Shown here: one piece after another, positions 41,701 through 56,700 of the stretch
How the letters are laid out: the number at the start of each line of letters is the position of its first letter
Numbering within the stretch: position 1 is the stretch's first letter
Assembly (NCBI GenBank): GCA_006384855.1
Contig: VCJN01001920.1
Location: 1-64,000, forward strand
Source: Tetraselmis striata
Lineage: Eukaryota; Chlorophyta; Chlorodendrophyceae; Chlorodendrales; Chlorodendraceae
Length of the DNA: 64,000 nt
Direction of reading: 5' to 3'
Position numbers and translations under genes: made by a program
The notes under the pieces: model-generated
Told to the model about the DNA's origin: nothing
Seen by the model: only the letters and a program-made list of their open reading frames with translations
Databases searched by the model: none

Positions 41701-44700
41701 ATGATGCTTTGAACAACCTCCGTAATTTGGCGCCGCACATCCTCAAGCGACGTGCCACCTGCCGATTGGAACATTCCAGCCCCGCTAGCGATTGCATGCG
41801 ATTGTTGATCGTCTTGCACGACGACTGACTCTGCGTGGCTAGGAGCGGCCCGTCTCACCGCCTCCGAGATGTGACGTGACACGTCCGCAACCGAGGGGTG
41901 GTCGAGCACCAATGTGGCGGGCAACTCCACGCCAAAGCGGCTAGTCAACTCGTTCCGCAGCTCCACCGACCCCAACGAGTCCACGCCCGCCTCCATCAAG
42001 GGATCGTCCAGACCAACGCCCACGCCGGCAATGCTTTGCACCGTTTCAACGACGGCTTGTTGTACCTCGTCCAAAGACGGACCGCTTGGCGTGGCGACAC
42101 GTCTGACGACCGAAGTCATTTCGGGCTTTGTCGCCGTTTGTTGCGACCTCGTAGAATGGACGCCCGGTGACACGTGCGCATTCGCATTATGTGGCTGTGT
42201 GGATGTTGTCGGCGCCTCAATCGTCAAAACTACCTTCCCAATATTCGCCCCCTTCCGCAAGTAGCGAAACGCTTCCACGCCTTGCGTCCGAAGATCAAAC
42301 AAGTGAGTCGGCATGGGAGTGATATGCCCCGATGCGATGGCGCCACTCACTTGCAACAACACCTCGTGCGCCTCCTCGGGGCGATGTAAGCACACCGTGT
42401 CCCATTCGATTTTGGAGTAGCTGACGTCCGGGCGGGCGGCGCTCATGCGTTTGTGGCTCCATATTCCGCGCTTGCCAATCTCCAAAAACTTGCCACCCTT
42501 CGCTAGCAAAGCCACAGAGTGCGTGATGAAGTCTCCGCTCAAGCTATTCAACACAACGTGCACGCCGCCCTTCCCCCCGCCCACCCACTCTTGCATATCC
42601 TCTAAGAAGGCCGCGGCATCTCTCGAGCTCGTGATGTGCTCTACGCCTAGGCTCCGAAGGAAATCGTGCTTGGCCTTGCTTCCAGCGGTAGCGTAGACAA
42701 CCGCCCCCACACGTTTGGCATATTGGATGGCGGCGATGCCCACACCTCCGGCCGCCGCATGGACGAGCAAGCGCTCTCCTACCCTCAAGCCGGCCACGGA
42801 GGCCAACCCAAGCTCCACGGTGGCATACACGGTGGGTAACACGGATGCGTCGGCAAAGCTATAGCTACCGGGCAAAGGAACAATCAAGTACTTGGACAGT
42901 ACGACGTACGTCTTGAGGCATCCCGCTCCAATACCGAACACGTTGTCGCCCGCCTTGAAGCCCGTCACCTCCGCGCCGACACGCACCACCACGCCAGCTA
43001 CATCCGACCCCGGATCACCTGGGTCGCCCGGGTACTCGCCAAGCACGTTGAGTACATCTCGGAAGTTGAGCCCGACGGCGCGCACCTGCACTAGGACCTC
43101 ATGCGGTCCTAGCGAGGCGGTGGGCAAAGGCATGGGCTGTATCACGAGTTGGTTGAGCGCTCCTCGGCTCCGCATATGCATTCGGATCCCTTCCGTGCGA
43201 CGGATCGTCGACGTTGAGCGTACGGAGACTCCCGACTTCGTTGCGAGATCCGAAAACATCGACGGGACGCCATTCTTGAAGTTCCGAAGTAGAGTCTTCC
43301 CATCCAACGGGCTCGCAAGCACGACCACGGCATCCGTGCTCATGCGATTATGAATTACACCCGCCAACACATTTAGACCCGCAATCGGCTGTACCACACC
43401 AACACCGCCGGACCTCGCCCTTGTTAAAACGGATGCTTGCTCTGCGGCCATGCCCACGCCGGCCCATGCACCCCATTGCACACTCGCGCCGTGAAGACCA
43501 CACGATGTGCGGTTAGTCGCCCACCAATCCAACATTGCGTTGGCGATCCCGTAGTTTGCTTGGCCACGCGATCCCATGAATGATGTGATTGACGAGAACG
43601 CCACCGCGCTTTCCACCAACCAGCCCTCCATGTTGTTTCCCATCAATCGCGCTCCCGACACCTTAGGGGCCATCACCTGTCTAAGGGCCGTCGAGGATTG
43701 ATTGGAGAGCGCGCTATCTTGCAACAACCCGCCGGAGTGCACCACGCTGCAAGACCCGTGGCATCCGTGCACCACCATCCGGTTCATCAATTCCTCACTT
43801 GACGCTAGGTCGCAACTTGTGGCCTCAACCGCGGCGCATCTCTCCGCCCATGCGGTGCCTAGGTCCGCCGCCGCGCCACCGGCACGTCCGCTGCGACCCA
43901 ACAACGTCACATGCCCCCCCTTGCCCATAATGGACAACCAATCTGACACCAACAAGCCCAACCCTCCGAGGCCGCCCGTCACAAGTATGGCCCCTCCAAT
44001 GTCGACAGCGTTGCCGCCACGGTAGTCGTATGCGGGGTGGTACCTTGTGGTAGAGGCTCCTATTTGGGGAGTCAACACCACGCCATTCTTGAGATGGCAC
44101 CCGAAGCCATCGGAGTGTACTTCGCCACGCGCGGCGTGTTGGGACACGCCACATGTGCTCATGCGGTATACACGCCACGTGGCGTCCGGAACCTCTTGAA
44201 CTACAGTGCGCACCATGCCATGCACTCCCGCCGCAATCTCGTTCATATGACGGTGAGCTCCCCGAGGAGCTGAGACATTATGCCCCACTCGCTCCTCGTT
44301 GGATGCCATGACTAACCGGACATCGCAACGCTGCCCGCGCGGAATGCTGGCGTGCAAGTGTTGAGCAAGAGCTAATGGGCCATCGCTTCGGGCGTTGCTA
44401 ACACTGCGTGGCAAGCACGTGCCGACCGTCGCCTCACCGTGTTGGCCAAACTCCCATCCGATGAATGCCTTAGCGGTGACGATCGTCGGTGCTTGCGAGT
44501 AGTGTCCCGATGCCATCCACGAGGTTTGGTACAATAGTGGCAAGCGGGACGACGGTGTCGTTGCTTTGGGTTGTTGGCTGACTTGCTTTAGTTGCAAGTC
44601 ATGCAGCGCGCACGCGCTCCCGCCGCCGCCATCGGCGGACATGGCACGTTGGATGGCGAATGTGGGGATTTTGCCATCTTGTGTAAGGTTGTGGCTCACC

Positions 44701-47700
44701 CACAGCTCCGCCGACATGGAGATATCGATTGTAGTGAAGGTTTGGACGCCGATGGGGATGTACGTGCTATTGCCCTTGCCAGCCGTTGGTGAGACGGTGG
44801 TGCTACCAATATGCATGGCCGCATCTATGGAAGCGGGCGCTTGATTATTGTCAAGCGGAGATTTGGTAGATCCGGCCAAGGATGCGATTGGTCTTGTGAT
44901 TGCGGGCGTGCGAGATATCTCCGTATAAAAAACTGCGCTATGCGGCGTTGAGCCATGTAGCGTTGCAACACCGTTGACATGTGGGGTGAGGCTGACAGTC
45001 GTGGTTAGGTCGCATGTCATGTGTTGAGTAATGCGATTGTGCATCGAATATGATGGTGCGGGGATAGACCTCGATGAGGCGACCGATATCCGCGCAACTC
45101 GGGCATCCAAAGTGACCATCAATATCGGGACAAGAGGTTGGCGCCCGTGGTTGGTGCTTAACACGGCGGGCGCAAGCACAAGTGCGGCAATTATGTTGAC
45201 TGATTGCAGAGCGAGCACAGCGGGGGATTCTTGACCGGAGCCATAGAGCAAGGCCCCAGCTTTGTGAGCGACTTCGAACATGGCCGCGCCGGGGAGAAGC
45301 GACCGATCTTGTACGACATGTTGCCAAATATATTGCACTCTTGCCGTCCTTCCCAAATCCCCTTCAAGGGTAAGCATCGCTGAGGACGAGAACGACACCG
45401 ATCGCAATATTTCGTCACACTTTAAGTGCGGCCAGTTACGAGATCGCCTCCATGAACTCGTCGGGTGTAGCGATTCCTTTCGTATGTCGCCGGGGCGCAA
45501 GGAGCAATGCGCGTTGACACCGCTCATGCCAAAGGAGCTCGTCCCTGTATATGCATCCCGCCTTTTCTCCACGAGCACAGAGCCCACACCCACTTGCCGT
45601 TGCACCATAGGCATCACACCTCTTCGCTTCCAATCCCGCTCCCATGTGCCCTCCACATGCGGATTCACCTCGCGCAAATGCATCACCCCGGGCGCAACTT
45701 CATGTTGCATGGCCATAGTGGCCAACAGTGCACCCGTAAGGCCTGCGGCTCCCTCGGTGTGACCGTAGAATGACTTCACAGAGCCCACACATAAATGGTG
45801 AAGCAAATACCCGTCGCCACGAGGTTGAGCCGTTAGCACCTGCCCGAGGGCCCCCATCTCGATAGGGTCACCCAATGGGGTTCCCGTGCCATGAACAGCG
45901 ACGTAGCACAACTTGGCGGGGTCGAGGCGTCCCGACGCCAATGCGTCACCCACCAAGCGCGTTTGAGAAGGCCCGTTGGGCGCGGTTAGGCCGCTAGACC
46001 GGCCGTCTTGGTTCACTGCCGACCCACAAAGTAAGGCATGCCCACCCTCACCGCGATGATGTCGATATCCGCTTGTCAAAAGCGTCGCCACCAAGCCTTC
46101 GCCCCGGCCATACCCGTCTGCATTGTTGTCGAATGACTTGCAACGCCCCACAGGAGATAATGCTTGCAATATACAAATTGCCATAGTCGTTTCGGGGAGA
46201 AGCATAGTATTGACCCCTGCTGCCACCGCGGCCATAGTCTCCCCGCATGTCAACCCGTTGTGTGCGAGATGGGCGGCTACCAACGACGAGGAGCACGCAG
46301 TGTCGGTGCTTACGCATGGGCCTTGCAAACCAAATGTGTACGACACCCGGCCGACAAGATACGATATTCCGTTTCCAACAAGTGTGCCCGGAGTGAGCCG
46401 CTCATGTTCCTTTAATTTAATGTACTCTTGATACATGCAACCCACATACACTCCTGTATGCCTCAATGTCGCATGCATATCAACGCCCATATCGTGATGA
46501 TCCAATATAGCTAACGCTCCGTGGGTGAGCTCGAGTAATACACGCGCTTGCGGATCCATGCCGTGACTTTCGTCTTGCGACAATTGGAACGACTCGTGAT
46601 CGAATAACTCCAACCCATCCACAAAGCCGCCCACCATCACATAGCTGCCTTGCTTGGAGGATCCTTGCGGTTGGTAGTACTTGTCCGCGTCCCACCTAGC
46701 CAACGGGATGCGCGCTTGTACATCTTGTTGTAATCGCACACATTGCTCGAGCATGCTACTCTCCACATTGGCATCGAGTGGGCTCTTCGGATATCTGCAC
46801 ACCAATGATGCCAATGTTGAGCACGTACTCCATATGTTCGCCACTTGGGCGTCCTCCAACACGGGCTCCGGCGGCAACATATCAACATCATCGTGTTGGG
46901 AGGGGAGTTGCCCAACTAGAAAGGTAGTCAATGCGGAGATGGAGGGGTAGTCGAATGTGACCGTGGCAGACAAGGCCATTCCGTATTGTGCTTCCAACCT
47001 AGAGCGTAGCTCGGTGGAGCCAATCGAGTCTAGTCCGCTCTCCATGAGAGGGGCATTCTCGTCGATAGCATTGCCGATGACTTGATGCACTATGCTTGTC
47101 ACCTCCTCTAGCACCTCTTGCGCGTGCTTCGACGGTGCGGCGTTAATGGAGGTAGGATGCAAGGAACGGGGCATGCTTGACAACCCTCTTGGCAACGGCG
47201 ATGTTGAGAAATTGGCTGTTGGCTCGCCTACATCGTGCATTTGGATGGCCGCCATAGACTCGATGTAGTCGACGAGGGCATGCACCGAAGGGTAATCGAA
47301 TACCAACGTGGCGGGCAGCTCGGCGTCTAGTTGGGCGGACAGGTTGGTGCGTAATTCCACAGCGGCAAGGCTATCGAGTCCTGCCTCCATGAGGGACGCG
47401 TTGGGATCAATGTCATGACCGAGGATATCAGCCACAGCGGATGGAATGATGCGCTTGGCATCACTCGAAGCGACTTGGAGCCGGCTTGGGGCCATGGGCG
47501 TAGATTCAAGTGGAAAAGAGGTAGGCATGGACTCGAGATACAAAATGAGGGCTGACATAGAGGGGTAGTCGAACACCATTGTGGCGGGCAACTCGGTGTC
47601 TAGTTGGGATGACAAGCTTGTGCGTAGTTCAACGGTAGCAAGGCTGTCGAGGCCGGAGTCCATGAGGGAAGCGTTGGGGTCGATCTCTTGGCCAAGGAGA

Positions 47701-50700
47701 TCGGTCACGGCGGATGAAACGATGCGTTTGAAATCGACCAAATGCCGGTTCGATGGCAATTTAGCCGTCCCAGCAACTTCCGGTTTGTTAACGTACGCGG
47801 AGGTCACGGCATGGGATGCATGACGATAGGTGTTGTCCTCGTGCCTATGCAAGCCCATTCCGGGGGCCATCACCGGATGGTCAAGCCCGCGGTTTTGCAT
47901 GTAGTCCACTCGTATTGTTGTCATTGGGGCAAAAATGGCATCAAAGAGTTGCACTCGAGAAGCCGCACCTTGTTCCATGTTTGGGCGGGGGAAGATTTTG
48001 CTCATGCTTTCCTTTAATCGCCAGGGATCAATCGGAGTTGCCAACCACGGGTCGCCTTGGGGCACGTTTGGCATTGTATTTCCTCCCATCAAAGCTTGCA
48101 ATGCTCGCAATCCTTGAGTCGGATTCACGACCCCAAGACCGGACTTATCTACATTTGCCAACACCGACACACGCTCTGCAGCCATGCCAGCCCCGGCCCA
48201 CGCTCCCCATTGCACACTAGCTCCATGCAACCCGCTCGTCATGCGGTTGCTGGCCCACCAATCCAACATCGCGTTGGCAGCTCCATAGTTTGCTTGGCCG
48301 GGTGATCCTATGAATGCGGCCAACGATGAGAAGACCACCACGCCCTCAACACCCCAACTTGACGCGTTGCGCTCCATAAAGTGCGATCCTGAAACCTTTG
48401 GAGCCATGACCTGCCTTAAGGCTAAAGAGGTTTGATTTGGTAAGGCGCTATCTTTCAACACGCCCCCACAATGCACTATTGTCCCACGCCGAGCTGAAGG
48501 CACAACATCGCAGCCAAATCTCACATCTTCGGCATACCCCATGTCACAAGATACACCATGCACCTCGCACGCACGCGTGTCATGTACATCTATCCCATGA
48601 ATCCATGTCGTGCCCTTTGAATCTGTTATCCGACCACTTCGGCCAAGCAACACAATAGACTTCACGCTAGCCGCCCCTCTTGCCGCCAACCACCGCCCGG
48701 TGAGGTTTCCAATTCCCCCTAACCCTCCAGATACCGTTGCGGAGGAAAGTATCTGGCCGGGAGGGATTACCCATGCATCGTCATCCCGCGCGGAGCACAT
48801 CAACGAGGGTGTACGCTTAGCCCCGTGATGATGCCACGCACCGAATCGGTCGCCTTGCTTGCAGTCTATGGTTATTGCATGGACACTCGTGCCTTCATTC
48901 ATGGACACCGCCAAGTGAATCTCCGGGGCCTCTTGAGCGACGACTCGGAGCATTCCGTGAACGCCCGACATGATCCCATCATACGTTGCACATGTTGTTT
49001 GGCATTCGCCGGATAAGGTGGGCGTGTAGGCGGAGGAGAGTTGGGCATTTATTTTTCCCGACTCTCGGCCCTCGCCTTGATCGTGAAGGCGCTGTAGTAT
49101 TGCCATGTGTGCATCCGGCCGAGGCATGGCCACGACCGTTGCAACAAGATTTGAGCCCGAACCAACGACACTCCACAAAGGAAGAGGCAACTTTGTCCTC
49201 ATGGGAGAAAGCATCGACTGGGCTTCCTCGCCCCCCGACAGACTCGAGTTTTGCATCGATTGGCCAACGACTTGCCATTGGGTGTGATATAGAATGGCGG
49301 GCCCATGAGAAGGCGATTTTGCGACACCAGTGAGAAGTGAAGGTATTGGGAGAGACTGCCGCCCGATTTGCTTTGTCAACATGTTGTGGACTTCAACTTC
49401 TTGTTGCCTCTCCGCGTGCAATGCAAATGATGTCAATGCATCGATATTGCTCCAAGTCCCACCTGCCCAAGTCGACCCGAGTGGGCTTGTGGACGGCCTA
49501 GATGCCCTCGCACAATCACCACTGCAATATACATCGACACCAACCGGAATGCTCAAACCTCTTCCCTCGCTGCCGCCCAACGTGCCGGGTCCCGAGATCT
49601 TGCACATCAGAACGACCTTTATGTGAGTGACGGCGTCAACGACTGCCGGATGCGCTACATACTCCTCCATGGTTGGCGAGCCACCACCCATCGCATCTGC
49701 GACATGAGCCATGGCATTTGTCCCACCATGTGAAGAGAGCAGCCTCAAACCCGACATAACCCCTTCATCAAAGCTTTCCGTTAGAATAGTGTCTTTCTGA
49801 GTCGGTATTGTAGTTCCCATGCCACGTGCATGAGTGGACCACTTCCTTCTATGCGCAGTGTGTTGAGTAGCGGCACCAGCTGTACACACTTCGATTGTTC
49901 CATGGGATGTCAATCGAGCTTGGATGAGCGAGAAGCTACCGTTTCCAGGGTTGGGCAATACCGCGGCAGCGAGGATCGCAATATGTGTGACGGCCATTCC
50001 ATTGGTGGCCCCTTTCCATGTGGCGTGGCCGAGCTCATTGGCACGAAGTGTCCCTAGGCTCGCTAGCATCACCTCATACATGGCCGCGCCGGGGAGGATA
50101 GAGCGGCCCATCACTACATGCTCCGTCAAATAAGAGCAACCCGCGGAGCTCAAGCGACCTTGCAAAATAGAAGATGAAGACGGCGCGTCGACGATGCTCA
50201 CGCCAATCATGAGCTTGTGGTGCATGTGCGGCGAGTACACGTTCCGACGAGGTTGCCACGGCACCGACATGGATGCACCGAACCCATGTGAGGTTTGGTT
50301 ATCATTCAACCGGGACAGTAACGCGTGGGAGTTGGTGCCCATATATGCGAAGCCGCTAAGCCCAACCACTACCATGTCGTCACCATCATTCCCAACTTGC
50401 GGACCCCTTTGCCGAGGCAAGAAAGAAGTCATCCCTTTTCCTTCAAGCCCCGCCGCCACGTATGGATTCACGGTAGCCAACCCAATGATCGGCTGCACCA
50501 TACCCGAGGAGACCTCCGCCAATGCGTGACACAAGCCGACACTCCCCGCGGCCGCCTCTGCGTGCCCGCGCTGTGCCTTGGCAGCCACCATATGCATCAA
50601 AGATGGCAATCCACGCTCCGCGGACACGACGCCGTGCAATGCTCCCACTTCGATGGGGTCTCCAAGAGGCGTGCCGGTACCATGCAACTCGACGCCGCAT

Positions 50701-53700
50701 ACTTGGTGAGCTGCAACCCCTGCCGTGGACCACGCGCTTGCTACCACCGCTTGTTGGCTTGGGCCGTTAGGGGCCGTCAATGAGCTCGACCGCCCGTCTT
50801 GGTTCACCGAGCTCCCTACATATAAGCCCGCGCACATGTGCGCTTGCCCGCTCACGGTAGGCACTTCGCTCCCGCCGCCACCGCCTTGAGTGGTGCTAAG
50901 CCATACCATTGAGCACGCCTCTCCGCGCCCGTAGCCGTCCGCCGCGGCATCCAAGGTCTTGCATAGCCCATCCGCGCACAACATGCCAGCCACCATCGTG
51001 GCTAGATATGTCTTTGGTGACAGCGTGAGGTTGACTCCTCCTGCAAGGCCGCATTGCTCGCCGCTTGCCCTCATGTCCCTAACGGCCAAATGAGTCGCCA
51101 CTAGCGCTGAGGAGCACGCTGTGTCTATGGCCACCGCTGCCCCGACAAGACCAAAGAGATATGCGATACGCCCGGCGGCCACGCTAAGGTTTCCGCTGGT
51201 GGCGGTGTATGGGCTAAGACTAGCTTGATGAGGCCCGGCGAGTTGGCCATACTCCATGGCTTGGATACCGACATACACGGGCCAACGCCTTGCCCCCTGC
51301 GGCAACGCGGTATGCTCGGTGCCCGTGGCACATGTCAAGGCTTCGGTGGCGTGCTCAAGCAACAACCGGTGTTGGGGATCCATCAAGTCTGCTTCCGATG
51401 ACGAGATTCCAAAAGCCGCGGCATCAAAGCACTCCACTCCGTCCAAGAAAGCACCGAACCGGGCCACGCGCGCATCCCCAAGTGATTCTTGTGCCTCAAC
51501 ATCCCAACGATTGCCCGGAATCGGCCGCGCCGCTGCTCCCTCAGCCCATGCCGGTGACACCATCCGGGCCGACACCCATATACTCGTGGATGCACGAGAG
51601 CGCGCGGTGGCGATGTCTTTGTCGTGATTCCAAGCCGCCCGTGCTGCGGAGGTGCGCCCTAAGGATGCCATCATCGTGGGGTTGATGCCGTTCCCGGGGC
51701 GCTTGTTGTACTCCTCCCACAAGAACGTAGAAAGGGTGTCGAGTGTAGGGTGGTCAAACATCGCGGTGGCCGGCATCGCCACTCCCAACCGGTTGTTAAT
51801 GTTGTCGCGAAGCTCCACGGCGGCCAGCGAGTCCACACCCGCCTCCAACAAAGGTTGATGAGGATCCACGTCATCCCCCACTACCAAAGCGACCGCCTCC
51901 CCGACCTCTTGTAGTATAGCCGCGTGGTCCATTCTTGTGCCACTTGCATGGTGGGAATCCTCTTTGTCCGCGGACGCACATTGTTGCCACAAGAATGTAG
52001 TAAGGCTGTCGAGAGTCGGGTGGTCGAATAGCGCGGTTGCGGGCATCTCAAGTCCTAGTCTAGAACCAAGGGAATCCCTTAGCTCCACCGCCGCCAAAGA
52101 GTCAACCCCGGCCTCCAATAGCGGTTGGTGAGCACCCACGTCATCGCCTACCACGAGCGCGATGGCCTCGGAGATCTCACGCGCTAGGGTTTCGCGGGTT
52201 ATGTTGGTCACTTGAAGCTCCAGCGCCGTGCTTGCATCATTCCGACCCCTTAAATCTGAGGCCTCTATTTTCAGAATTGGACTTGTAATTTCACGAGACT
52301 CCTCTTTTGGAGAGAGTGCTTGCGCGCGGTCAAACGTTTGCAAGATTATTGGGAGCTTGGCCTTGTTGGTTTCCAACTTTGTCCAATTTAACGGAGATGC
52401 CAAGACCGTCGCTGCAGAGCGACTATTCACAATGTTAGCTAGCGCTTGAAGCCCATACACGGGAAGTGTGATGCCAAGACCGATACTGTTCTGCGCATTC
52501 AACACAGTAGCCATGCCCGCTGCCATACCCGCGCCTGCCCATGCGCCCCATTGCATGCTAGACATCGGCATTCCGAGTTGCGTACTTTGCGCCACTTGCC
52601 AATCTAGCGCGGCATTTGCTGCACCATAAGTGGTTTGAGAACCGAACCCAAGTAGCGCTGAGATGGAGGAAAATAGCGCGCCCGACTCGAGTGCCAACCC
52701 CGCAAAATAGTTTACTAGTAGGCGTGTACCGTCCACCTTTGGGCTTGTTTGTTGTCGCAACCCTACAGTGGTCTGCTTGGGAAGCATGGCATTAACTATG
52801 ATGCCGCCAGAATGAACGATTGTCCTGCACATGCTTTGCGTAAATGACAACAAGTGTGTAGTATCCGCCATGGCGGATACATTGCACGCTCGCACATCTA
52901 TGCAACCCTTGGACAATACCCCATGAGGCGGTGCCCATGGCTCAATTGTAGCCCGGCCAGTGCGGCCTAGCAACAAACATGTCACCCCGGGCGCCGCACC
53001 AACAATCCAACCCGCCGCAAGCGAACCAATGCCACCCGTGCCTCCTGTCACCATCACCGTCTGGGACGGAGACAAGACAGGTAACATAGGGGTCACCAAA
53101 TCCGCCGATGTGTGACTTGCTGACTTAGTCAGCGCGGGGGTCATGCACGTCGTTGAGACCGTGTAGTTCCCGAACTCATTCCCACGCGGTGGTAGTGTAT
53201 TTGATGGTTGCAATGCATGGCTAGAAAGTCCAACTCTCCAACATGTGCTAGGGACCTCCACCGCAAGCGCGCGAACCATCGCGTGCACCGCCTCAGCCAC
53301 GTGTGCACCGCTATCGGGGTGTGGGCGTCCGGGTGAGGTACCGGCGGAGGGCTCAAAGATGTGCATGTTGAGGTGCACATCCGAACAGTGATCGTCAGGA
53401 TGGATACCGGCGGCATGCACCCCTTGCATCAGCCCAAGATTGCCATCAAGACGACTCTGCGAAAGACGTCTACCCCCTTCCGAGACTTGAACGGGTGGAG
53501 AGCCACCAAGAGTCCAAGTCGGCGTGAGATTTCGTCGGTATTCCTCTTCTACCCGCCATGTTTCACTATGCAAGGCAGCCGATGCTTGCCACTGCATCGC
53601 ATACAACATACTCAAGCGTATGTCATCCGTAAGTGCGCCCAAATGACGGCCTTGAGTCCCGATTTGCTTTGCCAACATGTTGTGGAGCTCCACCGATTGA

Positions 53701-56700
53701 TGTGCCGTCGCGTGCATTGCAAATGATGTCAATGCATCGATATTGCTCCAAGTCCCGCTTGCCCAAGTCGACTCAAGTGGGTTTGTGGACGGCCTAGATG
53801 CCCTCGCACAATCACTACTGCAATATACATCGACACCAACCGGAATGCTCAAACCTCGTCCCTCGCTGCCGCCCCACGTGCCGGGTCCCGAGATCTTGCA
53901 CATCAGAACGACCTTTATGTGAGTGACGGCGTCAACGACTGCCGGATGCGCTACATACTCCTCCATGGTTGGCGAGCCACCACCCATCGCATCTGCGACA
54001 TGAGCCATGGCATTTGTCTCACCATGTGAAGAGAGCAGCCTCAAACCCGACATAAACCCTTCATCAAAGCTTTCCGTTAGAATAGTGTCTTTCTGAGTCG
54101 GTATTGTAGTTCCCATGCCACGTGCATGAGTGGACCACTTCCTTCTATGCGCAGTGTGTTGAGTAGCGGCACCAGCTGTACACACTTCGATTGTTCCATG
54201 GGATGTCAATCGAGCTTGGATGAGCGAGAAGCTACCGTTTCCAGGGTTGGGCAATACCGCGGCAGCGAGGATCGCAATATGTGTGACGGCCATTCCATTG
54301 GTGGCCCCTTTCCATGTGGCGTGGCCGAGCTCATTGGCACGAAGTGTCCCTAGGCTCGCTAGCATCACCTCATACATGGCCGCGCCCGGGATGATAGAGC
54401 GGCCCATCACTACATGCTCCGTCAAATAAGAGCAACCCGCGGAGCTCAAGCGACCTTGCAAAATAGAAGATGAAGACGGCGCGTCGACGATGCTCACGCC
54501 AATCATGAGCTTGTGGTGCATGTGCGGCGAGTACACGTTCCGACGAGGTTGCCACGGCACCGACATGGATGCACCGAACCCATGTGAGGTTTGGTTATCA
54601 TTCAACCGGGACAGTAACGCGTGGGAGTTGGTGCCCATATATGCGAAGCCGCTAAGCCCAACCACTGCCATGTCGTCACCATCATTCCCAACTTGCGGAC
54701 CCCTTTGCCGAGGCAAGAAAGAAGTCATCCCTTTTCCTTCAAGCCCCGCCGCCACGTATGGATTCACGGTAGCCAACCCAATGATCGGCTGCACCGTACC
54801 CGAGGAGACCTCCGCCAATGCGTGACACAAGCCGACACTCCCCGCGGCCGCCTCTGCGTGCCCGCGCTGTGCCTTGGCAGCCACCATATGCATCAAAGAT
54901 GGCAATCCACGCTCCGCGGACACGACGCCGTGCAATGCTCCCACTTCGATGGGGTCTCCAAGAGGCGTGCCGGTACCATGCAACTCGACGCCGCATACTT
55001 GGTGAGCTGCAACCCCGGCCGTGGACCACGCGCTTGCTACCACCGCTTGTTGGCTTGGGCCGTTAGGGGCCGTCAATGAGCTCGACCGCCCGTCTTGGTT
55101 CACCGAGCTCCCTACATATAAGCCCGCGCACATGTGCGCTTGCCCGCTCACGGTAGGCACTTCGCTCCCGCCGCCACCGCCTTGAGTGGTGCTAAGCCAT
55201 ACCATTGAGCACGCCTCTCCGCGCCCGTAGCCGTCCGCCGCGGCATCCAAGGTCTTGCATAGCCCATCCGCGCACAACATGCCAGCCACCATCGTGGCTA
55301 GATATGTCTTTGGTGACAGCGTGAGGTTGACTCCTCCTGCAAGGCCGCATTGCTCGCCGCTTGCCCTCATGTCTCTAACGGCCAAATGAGTCGCCACTAG
55401 CGCTGAGGAGCACGCTGTGTCTATGGCCACCGCTGCCCCGACAAGACCAAAGAGATATGCGATACGCCCGGCGGCCACGCTAAGGTTTCCGCTGGTGGCG
55501 GTGTATGGGCTAAGACTCGCTTGATGAGGACCGGCCAGTTGGCCATACTCCATGGCTTGGATACCGACATACACGGGCCAACGCCTAGCCCCCTGCGGCA
55601 ACGCGGTATGCTCGGTGCCCGTGGCACATGTCAAGGCTTCGGTGGCGTGCTCAAGCAACAACCGGTGTTGGGGATCCATCAAGTCTGCTTCCGATGACGA
55701 GATTCCAAAAGCCGCGGCATCAAAGCACTCCACTCCGTCCAAGAAAGCACCGAACCGGGCCACCCGCGTATCCCCAAGTGATTCTTGTGCCTCAACATCC
55801 CAACGATTGCCCGGAATCGGCCGCGCCGCTGCTCCCTCAGCCCATGCCGGTGACACCATCCGGGCCGACACCCATATACTCGTGGATGCACGAGAGCGCG
55901 CGGTGGCGATGTCTTTGTCGTGATTCCAAGCCGCCCGTGCTGCGGAGGTGCGCCCTAAGGATGCCATCATCGTGGGGTTGATGCCGTTCCCGGGGCGCTT
56001 GTTGTACTCCTCCCACAAGAACGTAGAAAGGGTGTCGAGTGTAGGGTGGTCAAACATCGCGGTGGCCGGCATTGCCACTCCCAACCGGTTGCTAATGTTG
56101 TCGCGAAGCTCCACGGCGGCCAGCGAGTCCACACCCGCCTCCAACAAAGGGTGATGAGGATCCACGTCATCCCCCACTACCAAAGCGACCGCCTCCCCGA
56201 CCTCTTGTAGTATAGCCGCGTGGTCCATTCTTGTGCCACTTGCATGGTGGGAATCCTCTTTGTCCGCGGACGCACATTGTTGCCACAAGAATGTGGTAAG
56301 GCTGTCGAGAGTCGGGTGGTCGAATAGCGCGGTTGCGGGCATCTCAAGTCCTAGTCTAGAACCAAGGGAGTCCCTTAGCTCCACCGCCGCTAAAGAGTCA
56401 ACCCCGGCCTCCAATAGCGGTTGGTGAGCACCCACGTCATCGCCTACCACGAGCGCGATGGCCTCGGAGATCTCACGCGCTAGGGTTTCACGGCTTGTTG
56501 CTTCGACCCGCGAGGGCTCACGTCGCAAATCATGGTTGTGATTGTTTGTGACGTATGCGATTGAATTTGTGCGGGCGCATGGCGTGCTCGCATTTGTCCG
56601 CGATATCAATCCCTCGACTTTGTGTCCTCTTAGCAAGCCTGGGACTTGGGCGGAGTTCACATGCAACTTGCTCCATTGCAACGGACTTGCCAACACAGTG

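Larger units (their letters stand above)
39690..52195 (-). repeat. 12.5 kb near-identical block, copy B (M3 ACPs to M6 KS)
   Basis: This is the partner of 24870-37385. It covers the ACP pair of M3, all of M4 and M5, and the KS of M6. Similarity stops at about 39690 within the KS-DH linker and at about 52195 just upstream of the first ACP, which marks the ends of the copied segment. Confidence 0.9.

Noticed and set aside
24870-52195. Transposon or CRISPR origin of the long repeats
   Set aside because: The repeats are coding, stay in frame, and have no terminal repeats, transposase or spacer pattern.
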